From Paenibacillus hemerocallicola (GTDB lineage: Bacteria; Bacillota; Bacilli; Paenibacillales; NBRC-103111), in the NCBI RefSeq assembly GCF_006265175.1, contig NZ_VDCQ01000022.1, positions 60,560-124,559 on the forward strand: DNA of 64,000 nucleotides. The letters run 5' to 3'. Every line of letters starts with the position of its first letter. The stretch's first letter is position 1. Positions 1 through 8,897 of this stretch are shown here, in pieces. Both the position numbers and the translations under genes were made by a program. Under the pieces are notes generated by a model. It did not search any database and was not told where the DNA came from. It was given only the letters and a program-made list of their open reading frames with translations.

Positions 1-548
1 TAATCTTTGAATGGACATCGACCTGCACGCGAATGTCCGCTTTCGTGAACGCTTCACTCCAATCGAGCCGGCTCCATTCCGCATACGGAATCGTATTTCT
101 CGCATGTTGACCGATTCCGATCGAATCGGTCTTGCTCTGCTGCATAATGCGGATCAGCCATTTCCGCTTCCAGCTCCGACTGATCGGCAACGTCGGCAAC
201 GTCGCTAACGCTCCGATCCCCGATATATTCGAGCAGCGACCCTTTGATCGAGATCGCCACGGTCGCTTTCCACGGACTTCCTTCCCGATTGGCGCCGGGC
301 GGCTCGACACGTACGTTTCTGCGGCTGGAAATATACGATAAAGTCGTTTGGTCGCCACTCCCTTTCCTCTCGGACAAATCCATATACAACTCGCCGGTTT
401 GTACATGATCGCGAAGAAGTCCGAGCACCACCTTGTCCTCGGGCTTGATCCGGACTACCATCCGGTCCCCCTTGAACAGGGCAATCCCTTGAATAATTAT
501 GCTCTTCTCGGTTTCTTGGATCACGGTAGCAATAGGCTCGATGCCCCA
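1..548 (-). pseudogene. GerAC-family spore germination protein, truncated and frameshifted
   Basis: The main reading frame carries the GerAC core pattern (IIIQGIALFKGDRMV, then LLEYIGD), as in Ger(x)C lipoproteins that form germinant receptors with GerA and GerB. The expected C-terminal block (IRIMQQSKTDSIGIGQ, then YAEWSRLDWSEAF) continues in another frame, so a small indel lies near 175-190. The N-terminal roughly 200 residues, including the lipoprotein signal, are absent: upstream of about 548 the sequence becomes unrelated. The 3' end runs off the window. No GerA or GerB homologue is visible here. I read this as a dead fragment; a sequencing error would explain the frameshift but not the missing N-terminus. 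Confidence 0.75.
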
Positions 549-579
549 AGGATGCGCTGTCCGGTTTTCTCGGCCATCA

Positions 580-615
580 GTTTCAATCCACGCACTCCGT
601 ACGGAGTGCGATGAC
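580..615 (-). repeat. Solitary type I-C-like CRISPR repeat
   Basis: On the + strand this reads GTTTCAATCCA followed by a perfect 20-bp palindrome at 591-610 (CGCACTCC, GTAC, GGAGTGCG) and then ATGAC. Type I-C CRISPR repeats have this plan: GTTTCAATCCACGCAC..., a GTGCG arm and a GAC end. Only one copy exists. No second repeat lies within 100 bp on either side and no cas gene is in the window. It sits exactly between the GerAC fragment and a duplicated leader, so it may be an orphan repeat or an insertion scar. Confidence 0.55.
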
Positions 616-635
616 GTAGCCAGCCGCTGACCAAA

Positions 636-695
636 TTAGGGAATCCCTAAACGTTCAGGCGAGAATGACAGCGCAAACAATTCATTTTGGTTCAT
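636..695 (-). other. 19-codon reading frame, possible 5' remnant of a lost gene
   Basis: An ATG at 695 has a GGAG six bases upstream and opens a 19-residue frame (MNQNELFALSFSPERLGIP) that stops at 636. It lies just downstream of a leader-like sequence at 720-900 that is repeated at 5035-5215. The simplest reading is that this is the surviving start of a gene whose body was lost at the CRISPR-like junction. I recognise no family, and a chance short frame is possible. Confidence 0.25.
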
Positions 696-719
696 TTGCT
701 TCTCCAACTCCTCTTTTCA

Positions 720-900
720 TAATGTTTCGTAGGTATTGTGTCGCTGCGGGGTCGGATCTCGTCAAGTTAAGCAAATCGTAAACAATCGCCCCTTTCTTTT
801 CAATCAATCCATTTCCAATCAGGCATTATAATTCCACAAGTATGACGTTTTTTTCCTTCCGGACCGGTTTTATTTTTACCATTGGCAAGCATATTTTCTA
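720..900 (-). repeat. Leader copy A (diverged direct repeat of 5035-5215)
   Basis: The stretch from TTTCGTAGGTATTGTGTCGC through TCAAGTTAAG and TCAATCAATCC matches the region upstream of the large secreted-protein gene near 5045-5160 in the same orientation, with scattered substitutions. It looks like a duplicated non-coding leader that now has no gene of its own. No gene was seen in 640-1000 beyond the features listed. Confidence 0.6.
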
Positions 901-929
901 CAAGTGGCTTTGGCAGAGTGCAGGCTTAT

Positions 930-965
930 GATGAAAAGCCCTGATCTCATAACGAGACCAGGGCT
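930..965 (-). terminator. Intrinsic terminator of the secreted beta-helix protein gene
   Basis: The 12-bp arms 937-948 and 954-965 (AGCCCTGATCTC against GAGACCAGGGCT, one mismatch) have a 5-nt loop. On the minus strand a TTTT run follows, about 35 bp after the stop codon at 1001. Confidence 0.8.
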
Positions 966-1000
966 GCAACTCGACTTTTGAAGTACTAGAATTTTTTTAA

Positions 1001-4000
1001 TCAATTAACGGTGACATTCGTCGTCCGTTGACTCGAGTTTCCTGCTTGATCCGTCACCGCAACTTGAACGACATGGGCTCCTAACTGACCTGCCCAATTC
1101 AATGCTGTTCCCGGCACGTAAGGCTGGCCATCGACAGTAACCACCTGTGAGGCAACACCGGATAAGCTATCTCCGCTTACAATAGTCAGCGTAACGGGCT
1201 GGCTGTCATCAAACACCGCGCCCTCCATCAGCGGATTTCCGTTCGCCGATACCGTAAACGTCGGTGCAATCTTATCGGACTTCACTGTTATGGATTTGGC
1301 GGTTTCTGCATTGCCCGCCTTATCTATCGAGCGATACTGCACATCATAGATGCCGTCACCAAGCACAAGCGGTGAAGCGTATGCTATAAAGCCAATCGTC
1401 GGTGGCGTGCCGTAAACGCTCTGTACGACGGTTAACGCATATTGGGTCGCATGGATACCGGCAATGTCATATGAGGCTGAGAGCGAAACCGTGACGTCCG
1501 ATTTATACCATCCTCCCGATCCGGCCGTTCCGGACACAGCTGCAGAGCTTACGGGCGGAGTGGTGTCCGGCTGCCACTTGGCGTATAGAACGGTATCCGC
1601 TTCGACTGGTTTGCTGAAATCAAACTTGTTCGCATACGTGGCGTCGAACCAGCCTAAGAAGGCATAAAATTCTTTTGTCCGCGTCGGAGGGGTAACATTT
1701 GCGCCGAGCGACATTCCGTTTGCATTGACTGTCACCGTTTGTTCGAATGCCCCATCTTTAAAGGTAACATTATGGCTCGCGTTATAGCTGCCTTCCGTCA
1801 CATATACGGAAATCGGCAAGGAAAGACCATCTTCCAATTTAACAAAGAAGGCTCCTTTCCCTTTTGCCGGTTGACCCGTTAATACATTAAACTTCGAATT
1901 AGCAAGGTCAACCAGACCTTTTGTTATCGTTGTTCCGAATTGTCCACCCATGAAATTTTTACCGATTTTCTTGGGATAGCCGGTTACAGTGAGCACCAGG
2001 TCGACACCCTCTGTAATCGTGCCGCTGGTACCCCCTGCAGCATTTGTAACGGTAAACCAAACATTATCGTTGTTCTTCCGTAGATCATATTTGGTTCCGG
2101 TCGGAATACCGTTCGTTTTGATCGTGACGGTTTGAGTTGTATTCCCTGTAATGTTGACCTGATATTTGTTGCCATCTGACCTTAAAGCGGTTGGTCTGGT
2201 AGGAATGATCACATCTTTGCCGCTTTCGATAGCTCCAATATCAGGTGCGGAGCCTGAGTACGAAGCACTGGTTACAAAGTTAGGAATCGTGGTGCCCGCA
2301 TCAAAACCGAGACTCCCGCTCGTTTGGCTATAATCCCCTTCCGTTCTGTTGGAGAACGTCGCCTTTTTGCTCGAATCGGGTGCTATAGCTGTTCCGGTCT
2401 TTACCCCGGTGATCCCGTGAGGCTCAACGATCGGCGCAGGTCCGCCGGTACTGGTATTATTCGTGGATGTCGAAGCTCCGTTAAGCAAGTCGTAATCGTA
2501 GCTAACGCCGGGATAATTGTACATATGTTTAAGCGTAATTACGTTCTGGCCGCCAACAGGACTATCTTGGGATTCAATGATATTATTCCGATAATACGGT
2601 CTGTATAATTGAGCGTCTTTCCGGGTTATGTGCCCCATTGGACTAATGATCGTATTGTTAAACAGATAGTTAACGCCCAATCCCATTCTCCAATCAGCAG
2701 GATCTGTTCCGTGCTTGGTTACTCCTGTAACCAGTCCCCATTCGTCACCCAAGTTCGTGATCAGATTTCTAAACACATACACGGGACCTATATAAACCGA
2801 ATCCATCCCTAATCCGCCAGACATGCCCTCTATTTTGTTGTTGTAAAACCTTACGTTCATATTCGAGCCTTCTAATTCCATGCTATCGGCTTGACCAAAC
2901 GCCAAATAGTTTCCGTATACGTCGGAATCGACCCCGATACCGCCGTCTGTATCGTGATTTCCGTAAGTTTCAATGAGAGCGTTAAAACGGTGATCGTCGC
3001 TTCCGACAATATCGTTGTATCGAATCACGACGCCTACTCCTCCTCTTGCATACATGCCGCTTACACCTTGCGGATGTTTTTCATTCCATTCGAAGAACCC
3101 CGGCACATTTTCGTACCATCCTCTACCTCCACCGGCATTCCAAGCATTGGATTTTGTTCTTGCATTATGAATAAAGTTTTTTTCAATGACAAGATAACTT
3201 GCGTCGCTTACATGGATACCCGAGTCATTGTTGACAGGCGTGGCGTTGGCCGAATAAACTTGCCCTGTGCGCAGGTCAACAGCCAGATTAGGATTTGAAT
3301 TGTTGACTATCGTTTGCTTTCCCAAGTAGAGAGTTGCTTCTCTTCCGAAACCGGAAATATCACAATTGATAATTCGGATGTGGTGACTGGAACTGAGGAC
3401 CGAGATCCCGCTCCTTTTGCCTCCCCGGATGATTACGTTTTCCAAAATCACATATTCGGACTGCGCGATCATGACCGCTTCCCAAAATTCATCGGTTACT
3501 TCGATCACAGTAGTTCCGTCTCCGATGATACGGATATATCCGCTTGCTGTTCCTCTCAACCCTTGAACGGACAGCGGTTTACCCGGCTCATAGATGGATG
3601 AGATAGGGATGTTCGTTGCGATCGGGACGTCTTCTTTCCATGTTCGGATTATATCGGTGTACGTAGAATTGTCCTTAAGGACTTTCACTTGCACTTCATA
3701 TTCCGTGTCGGGCTCAAGACCGACGATAGAGCCTCTGAAATTCCTGTTAGCCGAATCGTATGCCAATGAAAGGCCTTCTTCCCATGCTACAGCTCCTACT
3801 TTCCTGAAACGCACCTCATTAGCAGGATCAAGGGGAACTTGCATGGTGTTAGGAGATGCAACTGGAAGCGTATATGTAATTGAATCTCCGGCTGTATAAC
3901 CGAAATAATCCAGATACACGCTTATATTGTTGAACGTACTTCTTAGATGATAGGTGTAGTCGGGTATACTGTTACCGCCTCCGACGACTGTGGAAATGGT

Positions 4001-4828
4001 GGTTTTAAACCACTTATCCGGCGTGATGCCGTCTGAGTATTTAATTCTAACGCGAATGATTTCGTTGCCGGGGCCGCCCGCATAACTAATGCCTCCTTCA
4101 AAGGCGCCTATTGCCGCATTATACCCGGGCTTAGGCATTTCAAGCCAAGCGTAGCCCGTATTTCTCGGTTTAGCAGGGATGACATAGTTGGCCGGATCCG
4201 CTGATTTCCGCCATACCGTTACTACAGCATTCGGATCGCTAAGCGGAATCCTATAATAGCCGTCTCTCGATTTTCCTACGGCTGTTATATCAACACCAGG
4301 CACGGCTGTAGGTATAGCGGCCTCATCGGTAATATGCCGGTTTTCATCATAGAGCACTTCCGCCGTATTGCTCCCGGCATTCCACGTGTATGTGGCTTCA
4401 AACGCATACATGAGCGTATCCAATGGGATAAAACTTCTATAGCCGTCTTTAAAGGGCATTGCGGTAGTAAGGGTTGTAGTCGTTGAACCGTTATTTACTG
4501 TTACTTGATTGCTTCCGTATTCGGCTGTCATTTTATAGTAATCATTTTTTAAAACAAATTGCGTGTGATCGGTAGTTTCATAAAATACCGAATAGAGATA
4601 ATGAGCCATTGCCTCGGCCGATACCCAGATTTTACCGTCGATAAATTTGGGCGGTAAATCCGATTTCACTAATTTGCCGTTCACCGTTATATTGATCGGC
4701 GAGGCCGGGCTTGTAATTGTAACAGGCGCATGCGTATATCCCGCCCATATCGAAGTAGGAAAAACAAGCGAAAGAAGTAAGGCAACAACAAAAATAAATT
4801 TCAACCTTGGTTTCACCTTGTTGGCCAT
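1001..4828 (-). CDS. Secreted multidomain protein: copper-amine-oxidase-like N domain, parallel beta-helix, InlB-type repeat
   Basis: The protein has 1,275 residues. I chose the ATG at 4828 because GGGAGG lies 11 nt upstream and a signal peptide follows at once (residues 1-28, ending PTSIWA). In order: a copper-amine-oxidase-like N domain (about 30-160); beta-strand modules (about 180-400); a right-handed parallel beta-helix (about 420-800) with coils such as VILENVIIRGGK and IRIINCDISGF; Ig-like strands; an InlB-type repeat with the GWF...AKW signature; and two bacterial Ig/OmpL47-like modules up to the C-terminus. No SLH or sortase signal is visible, so release or non-covalent wall binding is likely. 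Beta-helix proteins of this kind are often polysaccharide lyases or epimerases, but no catalytic family can be named. Its start codon lies about 460 bp after the DhaL stop, so it has its own leader. Confidence 0.75.
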   Translation of the reverse strand: MANKVKPRLKFIFVVALLLSLVFPTSIWAGYTHAPVTITSPASPINITVNGKLVKSDLPPKFIDGKIWVSAEAMAHYLYSVFYETTDHTQFVLKNDYYKMTAEYGSNQVTVNNGSTTTTLTTAMPFKDGYRSFIPLDTLMYAFEATYTWNAGSNTAEVLYDENRHITDEAAIPTAVPGVDITAVGKSRDGYYRIPLSDPNAVVTVWRKSADPANYVIPAKPRNTGYAWLEMPKPGYNAAIGAFEGGISYAGGPGNEIIRVRIKYSDGITPDKWFKTTISTVVGGGNSIPDYTYHLRSTFNNISVYLDYFGYTAGDSITYTLPVASPNTMQVPLDPANEVRFRKVGAVAWEEGLSLAYDSANRNFRGSIVGLEPDTEYEVQVKVLKDNSTYTDIIRTWKEDVPIATNIPISSIYEPGKPLSVQGLRGTASGYIRIIGDGTTVIEVTDEFWEAVMIAQSEYVILENVIIRGGKRSGISVLSSSHHIRIINCDISGFGREATLYLGKQTIVNNSNPNLAVDLRTGQVYSANATPVNNDSGIHVSDASYLVIEKNFIHNARTKSNAWNAGGGRGWYENVPGFFEWNEKHPQGVSGMYARGGVGVVIRYNDIVGSDDHRFNALIETYGNHDTDGGIGVDSDVYGNYLAFGQADSMELEGSNMNVRFYNNKIEGMSGGLGMDSVYIGPVYVFRNLITNLGDEWGLVTGVTKHGTDPADWRMGLGVNYLFNNTIISPMGHITRKDAQLYRPYYRNNIIESQDSPVGGQNVITLKHMYNYPGVSYDYDLLNGASTSTNNTSTGGPAPIVEPHGITGVKTGTAIAPDSSKKATFSNRTEGDYSQTSGSLGFDAGTTIPNFVTSASYSGSAPDIGAIESGKDVIIPTRPTALRSDGNKYQVNITGNTTQTVTIKTNGIPTGTKYDLRKNNDNVWFTVTNAAGGTSGTITEGVDLVLTVTGYPKKIGKNFMGGQFGTTITKGLVDLANSKFNVLTGQPAKGKGAFFVKLEDGLSLPISVYVTEGSYNASHNVTFKDGAFEQTVTVNANGMSLGANVTPPTRTKEFYAFLGWFDATYANKFDFSKPVEADTVLYAKWQPDTTPPVSSAAVSGTAGSGGWYKSDVTVSLSASYDIAGIHATQYALTVVQSVYGTPPTIGFIAYASPLVLGDGIYDVQYRSIDKAGNAETAKSITVKSDKIAPTFTVSANGNPLMEGAVFDDSQPVTLTIVSGDSLSGVASQVVTVDGQPYVPGTALNWAGQLGAHVVQVAVTDQAGNSSQRTTNVTVN

Positions 4829-5289
4829 TTCAATAACAGCCTCCCTTTTTCGATTTGCTGATTGCCTCCGGGAATATCTGGTTGCCGGTAAATCCATCAG
4901 ATTACGACAGCGCTTACAACAAAGCATGGCTCGAGATGATCCGCCATCACATCCACGATCATGGGTTGACCCGTTCCTGCAGTCGGATTCTCTACACACA
5001 GGTCTTATAAAATATAAAGTACTATTCACCCCTCCTTTTTTCACAGTTTCGCAGGTATTGTGTCGCAATGGTAACGGAGTCTCGTCGAGTTAAGAAAAAC
5101 ATAAAACAACCGCTCCATTCTATTCAATCAATCATTTTCCAATCGGTCCTTATTATTCTACAAGCCCCGGCGTTTTCTCGATTCCAAGTTGGACTTCTTT
5201 TTCACAAGGCACACAAATTCTACAAATTGTGTGGACGATGAAGATTTTTCCCACTACCTCTATCACGACAGATGACACGATCAGAACAG
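4829..5289 (-). promoter_or_regulatory. Leader region of the secreted-protein gene (includes leader copy B, 5035-5215)
   Basis: The region 5035-5215 is the second copy of the sequence at 720-900. It contains a strong Shine-Dalgarno-like AAAAAAGGAGGG near 5030-5040 with no well-placed start codon. It is followed by an 80-codon stretch open in frame with the gene below but looking non-coding. A small inverted repeat CACACAA/TTGTGTG lies at 5210-5216 and 5227-5233. No independent gene is visible. Confidence 0.5.
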
Positions 5290-5922
5290 TCAGAACAGAC
5301 GGACAAAACCTTTTATCATAAGCGCTCCGACAGTTGCACCAGGATCTTGTAAACCAATCGACCGCTCGAGATACCTGCTAGCTCTTCCGTGTTTGGACTG
5401 CATGGAAATCGTCTCTTTCACACCGTTCTCGGCAGCCTCGAGAGCCCTATTCATCATTTCTTTTAATGATACTTGTTGGCTGTTTGCGAGCGCCATGGCT
5501 TGGGCAGCAGGCCCAAGGGAGTCCAGAATCGTTTTCTCACCGACCTTGGCTTTGCCTCTGCCGCTAATTCCCTTAATCATTGCTTCAAAGAGTAAAATCA
5601 AGTCCTCTTTGCTTAGCTCGTTTTTTCCCGACAGCGCTTTTCCTGCATGCAGCAATCCAACTGATATCAGTGTACCTATGGTTGAAGCGACCGTCTCTCC
5701 CATGAGAAGCGCGCACTGTACGAATATCCCGCCAATATCTTGATCAGCCAGGTTAGGCAGGTTGGAGACGATAGCCTTAAATCCCTTGGACATCGTCAAT
5801 CCGATATCGCCATCCCCTAACGCCCCATCAAGCCTGCACAAATAATCTTTATTTTCATCCATTATCTTGCTGATTTCTTCTAAAATCTGAAAGACATCTT
5901 CTTTCCGAAGCGATTCCTTCAT
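5290..5922 (-). CDS. dhaL: Dihydroxyacetone-kinase-type ADP-binding subunit (DhaL-like)
   Basis: This is the 210-residue nucleotide-binding subunit of a two-part keto-sugar kinase, partner of the DhaK-like protein 29 bp upstream. Residues 31-41 read LDGALGDGDIG, giving Asp32, Asp37 and Asp39, the three aspartates (D-x4-D-x-D) that hold Mg-ADP in DhaL. GETVASTIGTL, LGPAAQAM and DPGATVGA are further family blocks. The start at 5922 is chosen for AAGGGG 6 nt upstream; an upstream ATG lies inside the dhaK coding sequence. It is last in a long leftward operon. No DhaM phosphotransfer protein is present, so the pair may use ATP directly. The true substrate could be dihydroxyacetone, erythrulose or another ketose. 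Confidence 0.88.
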   Translation of the reverse strand: MKESLRKEDVFQILEEISKIMDENKDYLCRLDGALGDGDIGLTMSKGFKAIVSNLPNLADQDIGGIFVQCALLMGETVASTIGTLISVGLLHAGKALSGKNELSKEDLILLFEAMIKGISGRGKAKVGEKTILDSLGPAAQAMALANSQQVSLKEMMNRALEAAENGVKETISMQSKHGRASRYLERSIGLQDPGATVGALMIKGFVRLF

Positions 5923-5951
5923 AAGATTCCCCTTCCCGGAATGCGCGAGCC

Positions 5952-6959
5952 TTAATGTTGAATGCGAAAAGGCGTAACGAACGGCGCTTCCATTAATCTG
6001 CACAACTCGTCGTCCAGATGCAGAATGGAAACAGAAAGTCCGGCCATCTCTAATGACGTTGCAAATTCGCCAATATAGCGGCAGTTAATGTGGATTCCCT
6101 GATCTGTAAGCAAGCTATAGACAGCCTTGTATATAATGTATAATTCCTCTAACGGCGTTGCTCCTAGCCCATTGATCAGGACGGATACTTTCTCCCCTTT
6201 CTCAATAGGCATATCCTGTAGAATGGCGGATACTATCGTTGCGGCGACTTCGTCGGCCGTTTGTAAGCTTCCCCTCTGAATGCCCGGCTCGCCATGAATC
6301 CCCATCCCGACTTCCATCTCGCCTTCTGCCACCTGAAATGTCGGATGCCCGACAGCAGGAAGAATACATGGACTTAGAGCCACGCCCATTGTGCGTACTC
6401 TTGCATTTGCTTTTTCCGCAATTCTTTTCACTTCGTCCAGATCTGCACCTGTCTCTGCCTTTGCTGCGGCCAGTTTATAGAGATAGAAGAGGCCGGCGAC
6501 ACCTCGACGCTGCTGTTCATACCCTTTGGGCATCGAGGCGACGTCATCCGTTGCAACTACCGTCTCCACACGAATATCTTCCAAATCTGCAAGTTCCGCA
6601 GCGGTATCAAAATTTATTACATCGCCGCCATAATTGCCATAAATATAAAGGACTCCTTTCCCTCCATGAATTGCGCGCGTCACATCAAGCATCTGCTTTG
6701 AACTCGGCGAAGCAAAAATATCGCCTACGGCCACTCCATCCAGCATCCCTTTTCCAACGTAGCCTAAAAATAATGGAAGATGCCCGGAACCGCCCCCGGT
6801 AGAAATGGCCACTTTATTATGTACAGGAGCATCCACTCTGACCAGCGCACGATTATCGCTTATTACGCTCCTCAATAGATCGGAATGGGCGAGTAGTAAT
6901 CCTTCCAGCATTTCGTCAACGACTTTCTCAGGATGATTGAGAAACTTTTTCATAGTCAT
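5952..6959 (-). CDS. dhaK: Dihydroxyacetone-kinase-type substrate-binding subunit (DhaK-like)
   Basis: The 335-residue protein has full DhaK architecture. GGGSGH is at 55-60, GNYGGDV at 108-114, and His222 in GMGIHGEPG is the residue that binds the keto-sugar covalently as a hemiaminal in this family. AAGGAG lies 11 nt before the ATG. With DhaL it should transfer phosphate to a short ketose. In this operon that ketose is probably the end product of the dehydrogenases encoded upstream, which is an inference from position only. Confidence 0.9.
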   Translation of the reverse strand: MTMKKFLNHPEKVVDEMLEGLLLAHSDLLRSVISDNRALVRVDAPVHNKVAISTGGGSGHLPLFLGYVGKGMLDGVAVGDIFASPSSKQMLDVTRAIHGGKGVLYIYGNYGGDVINFDTAAELADLEDIRVETVVATDDVASMPKGYEQQRRGVAGLFYLYKLAAAKAETGADLDEVKRIAEKANARVRTMGVALSPCILPAVGHPTFQVAEGEMEVGMGIHGEPGIQRGSLQTADEVAATIVSAILQDMPIEKGEKVSVLINGLGATPLEELYIIYKAVYSLLTDQGIHINCRYIGEFATSLEMAGLSVSILHLDDELCRLMEAPFVTPFRIQH

Positions 6960-6978
6960 GATTTATGAATCTCCTTTT

Positions 6979-8058
6979 TCAGTCAGCGCTTCCAAACAGG
7001 ATACCGTCATCGGTATGCGAAGACCGATCAAACGGGAGATGTCTTTTGGCTGTGTCAATATTTTTGCAATTCAACTTTTCCAGCAGCAGCTCACGAAAAG
7101 CCTCGCTGTCTACATCGATACAGGCCTCGACATTTCCGCGAGTGTTTCCCAAGTCCAGCCATATACTCTCTTCCGGAGCTATTGCAACGGTTTGGCCGGT
7201 ACCTACACGGTGGTCATACTCGACCGTTACTTTCATTTTTCGGGTGGTAACCAACGAACGGTTCAACAATAGAGAGACCGCTAATGGATCTTGCATATGT
7301 GTTTTATCTTGGCCGGTTTGACGGATATCCGGTCTCTTGGTGCGAATCACTTCAAACCATTGTTCCACCATGTTCGCCAGCATTTCGTTCAGCGGATTTC
7401 CTGATTTTCGCAACAGATCGCATTCATTTTGCGTGAATCCCACCTTCATAGTAACGTCTAATCCAACCATCACAATCGGTGCTTGGGATGAAAACACGAC
7501 GGAGGCCGCTTCGGGATCGCGCTTTACGTTAGCTTCGGCAGGGTTAAGCCCCGCTCCGTTGCCCCCCAGTCTGTGAGCTCCCCCCATCAGGATAATTTCC
7601 TTGACATGTTGGATGATCCTGGGCTCCCGGACCATGGCAACGGCAACATTAGTCAGTGGACCGAGAGCCACAAGTGTGATTTCCCCGGGATTGTCCATAA
7701 TGGTCTTGATCATGAAGTCAACCGCATGCCCTTTCCATTCCCTTCCGATGTCAACACCTTCATCCTGGCGACCGGCCTCCCAAGGCAATCCGTCAATGGT
7801 ATGCCCTCCAGGACGATTGCGCAGCATCGTTTCGCTTAATCCGGGATAAACGTCAATGTCATCCCTGCCTCCCAAATGCAGGATCTTTTGTGCAAAGCGG
7901 GCGCGCGGTATCGCATCTCTATAAACTGTGGTCACGCCTTCCAGCTTGATTTCCGGTGAGTTCATGGCGAGCGCAAGGGCTATAGCATCGTCCGGGTCCC
8001 CTCCGAGTACGGCCCCGGTTCCAATATCCGTATCGATTATGATTCTGTTCGCAGACAT
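6979..8058 (-). CDS. Nucleoside hydrolase-like protein (IU_nuc_hydro family)
   Basis: The family cleaves N-glycosidic bonds of ribonucleosides using a Ca2+ held by N-terminal aspartates. Residues 9-13 DTDIG and 21-24 DPDD supply this motif, with a short insertion between its halves, and MQDPLA near the C-terminus gives the second Asp ligand. LVALGPLTNVA and ILMGGA are further family blocks. GAGGAG lies 9 nt upstream of the ATG. Its place between a short-chain dehydrogenase and a DhaK in a sugar operon suggests a carbohydrate-derived glycoside rather than nucleoside salvage; that is inference. Confidence 0.8.
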   Translation of the reverse strand: MSANRIIIDTDIGTGAVLGGDPDDAIALALAMNSPEIKLEGVTTVYRDAIPRARFAQKILHLGGRDDIDVYPGLSETMLRNRPGGHTIDGLPWEAGRQDEGVDIGREWKGHAVDFMIKTIMDNPGEITLVALGPLTNVAVAMVREPRIIQHVKEIILMGGAHRLGGNGAGLNPAEANVKRDPEAASVVFSSQAPIVMVGLDVTMKVGFTQNECDLLRKSGNPLNEMLANMVEQWFEVIRTKRPDIRQTGQDKTHMQDPLAVSLLLNRSLVTTRKMKVTVEYDHRVGTGQTVAIAPEESIWLDLGNTRGNVEACIDVDSEAFRELLLEKLNCKNIDTAKRHLPFDRSSHTDDGILFGSAD

Positions 8059-8113
8059 ATCATCAACTCCTCTTCTATAGGTGAGGTTGTTTCATCCCAT
8101 ACTTATTGGCTTC

Positions 8114-8881
8114 CTACAATTCGGCCAGCATCCCTCCGTCAATGACCACACCGGTACCAATAATAAACTTGGCTTCATCGCTTGCCAAAAAGCAAATAAG
8201 GCTAGCGATCTCTTCGGGTTTTCCGATTCGGCCCAGCGGTTGGGAGTCTTTCCATGCTTCGTTCAAATCCGCATGAAACAATCCCCCCAATTCCGCATAT
8301 CGATTCAACATGCCGGTATCGGTGGCCCCCGGAAGGACGGCATTCACGCGGATCCCCTGCTTGGCATAATCGATGGCCATGCTTCGGGTCAGCGCCATCA
8401 ATCCTCCTTTGGATGCGGCGTAGGCGGCATAATTGCGTATCGTAGCCTGAGCATGTACGGAAGCGACATGGATGATCACGCCCCCACCTGCATCGATCAT
8501 AGGCGGAATCCCGTATTTCCCGAGCAGAAAGGCAGAAGTTAAATTGACATTGAGCGTCGTATGCCACTCCTCGACCGATAAATCCACGACTCCCCGTAAG
8601 GATTCAATGGCGGCGCTATGGACGATCCCGTCCAGCCGCCCGTAGGTATCAATCGTGGTTTGGATCAAGTTCCGAATATCGTCATGCTGCCCGACATCCG
8701 TCTTCACGAACAACCCAAGTCCCGCCAGACCTTCAATCTGCTCCAGGGTCTCTTCGGCATGTTGCTCCGACCGGTTCGCGATGACTACGCGAGCCCCTTC
8801 GCCAGCCAAGCGTATAGCGGTTGCCCGCCCGATTCCGGTGCCCCCGCCGGTAACGATGAACACTTTGTTATCGAATCTCAT
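8114..8881 (-). CDS. Short-chain dehydrogenase/reductase
   Basis: This is a classical 255-residue SDR. The Rossmann motif TGGGTGIG is at 11-18 and the catalytic set is Ser141, Tyr154 and Lys158 (YAAYAASKGG). The usual NNAG is replaced by HSAA at 88-91. The FIIGTGVVIDGG C-terminal block is typical of sugar and polyol dehydrogenases. It probably oxidises or reduces a sugar-derived alcohol with NAD(P). Spacing to the zinc dehydrogenase upstream is 16 bp, so co-transcription is expected. Confidence 0.85.
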   Translation of the reverse strand: MRFDNKVFIVTGGGTGIGRATAIRLAGEGARVVIANRSEQHAEETLEQIEGLAGLGLFVKTDVGQHDDIRNLIQTTIDTYGRLDGIVHSAAIESLRGVVDLSVEEWHTTLNVNLTSAFLLGKYGIPPMIDAGGGVIIHVASVHAQATIRNYAAYAASKGGLMALTRSMAIDYAKQGIRVNAVLPGATDTGMLNRYAELGGLFHADLNEAWKDSQPLGRIGKPEEIASLICFLASDEAKFIIGTGVVIDGGMLAEL

Positions 8882-8897
8882 GGCATCGCATCCTTCT

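Noticed and set aside
4829..5068. 80-residue N-terminal extension of the secreted beta-helix protein
   Set aside because: The signal peptide and a good ribosome site begin at 4828; the extension is Cys/Arg-rich, lies in the duplicated leader and has no well-spaced start.
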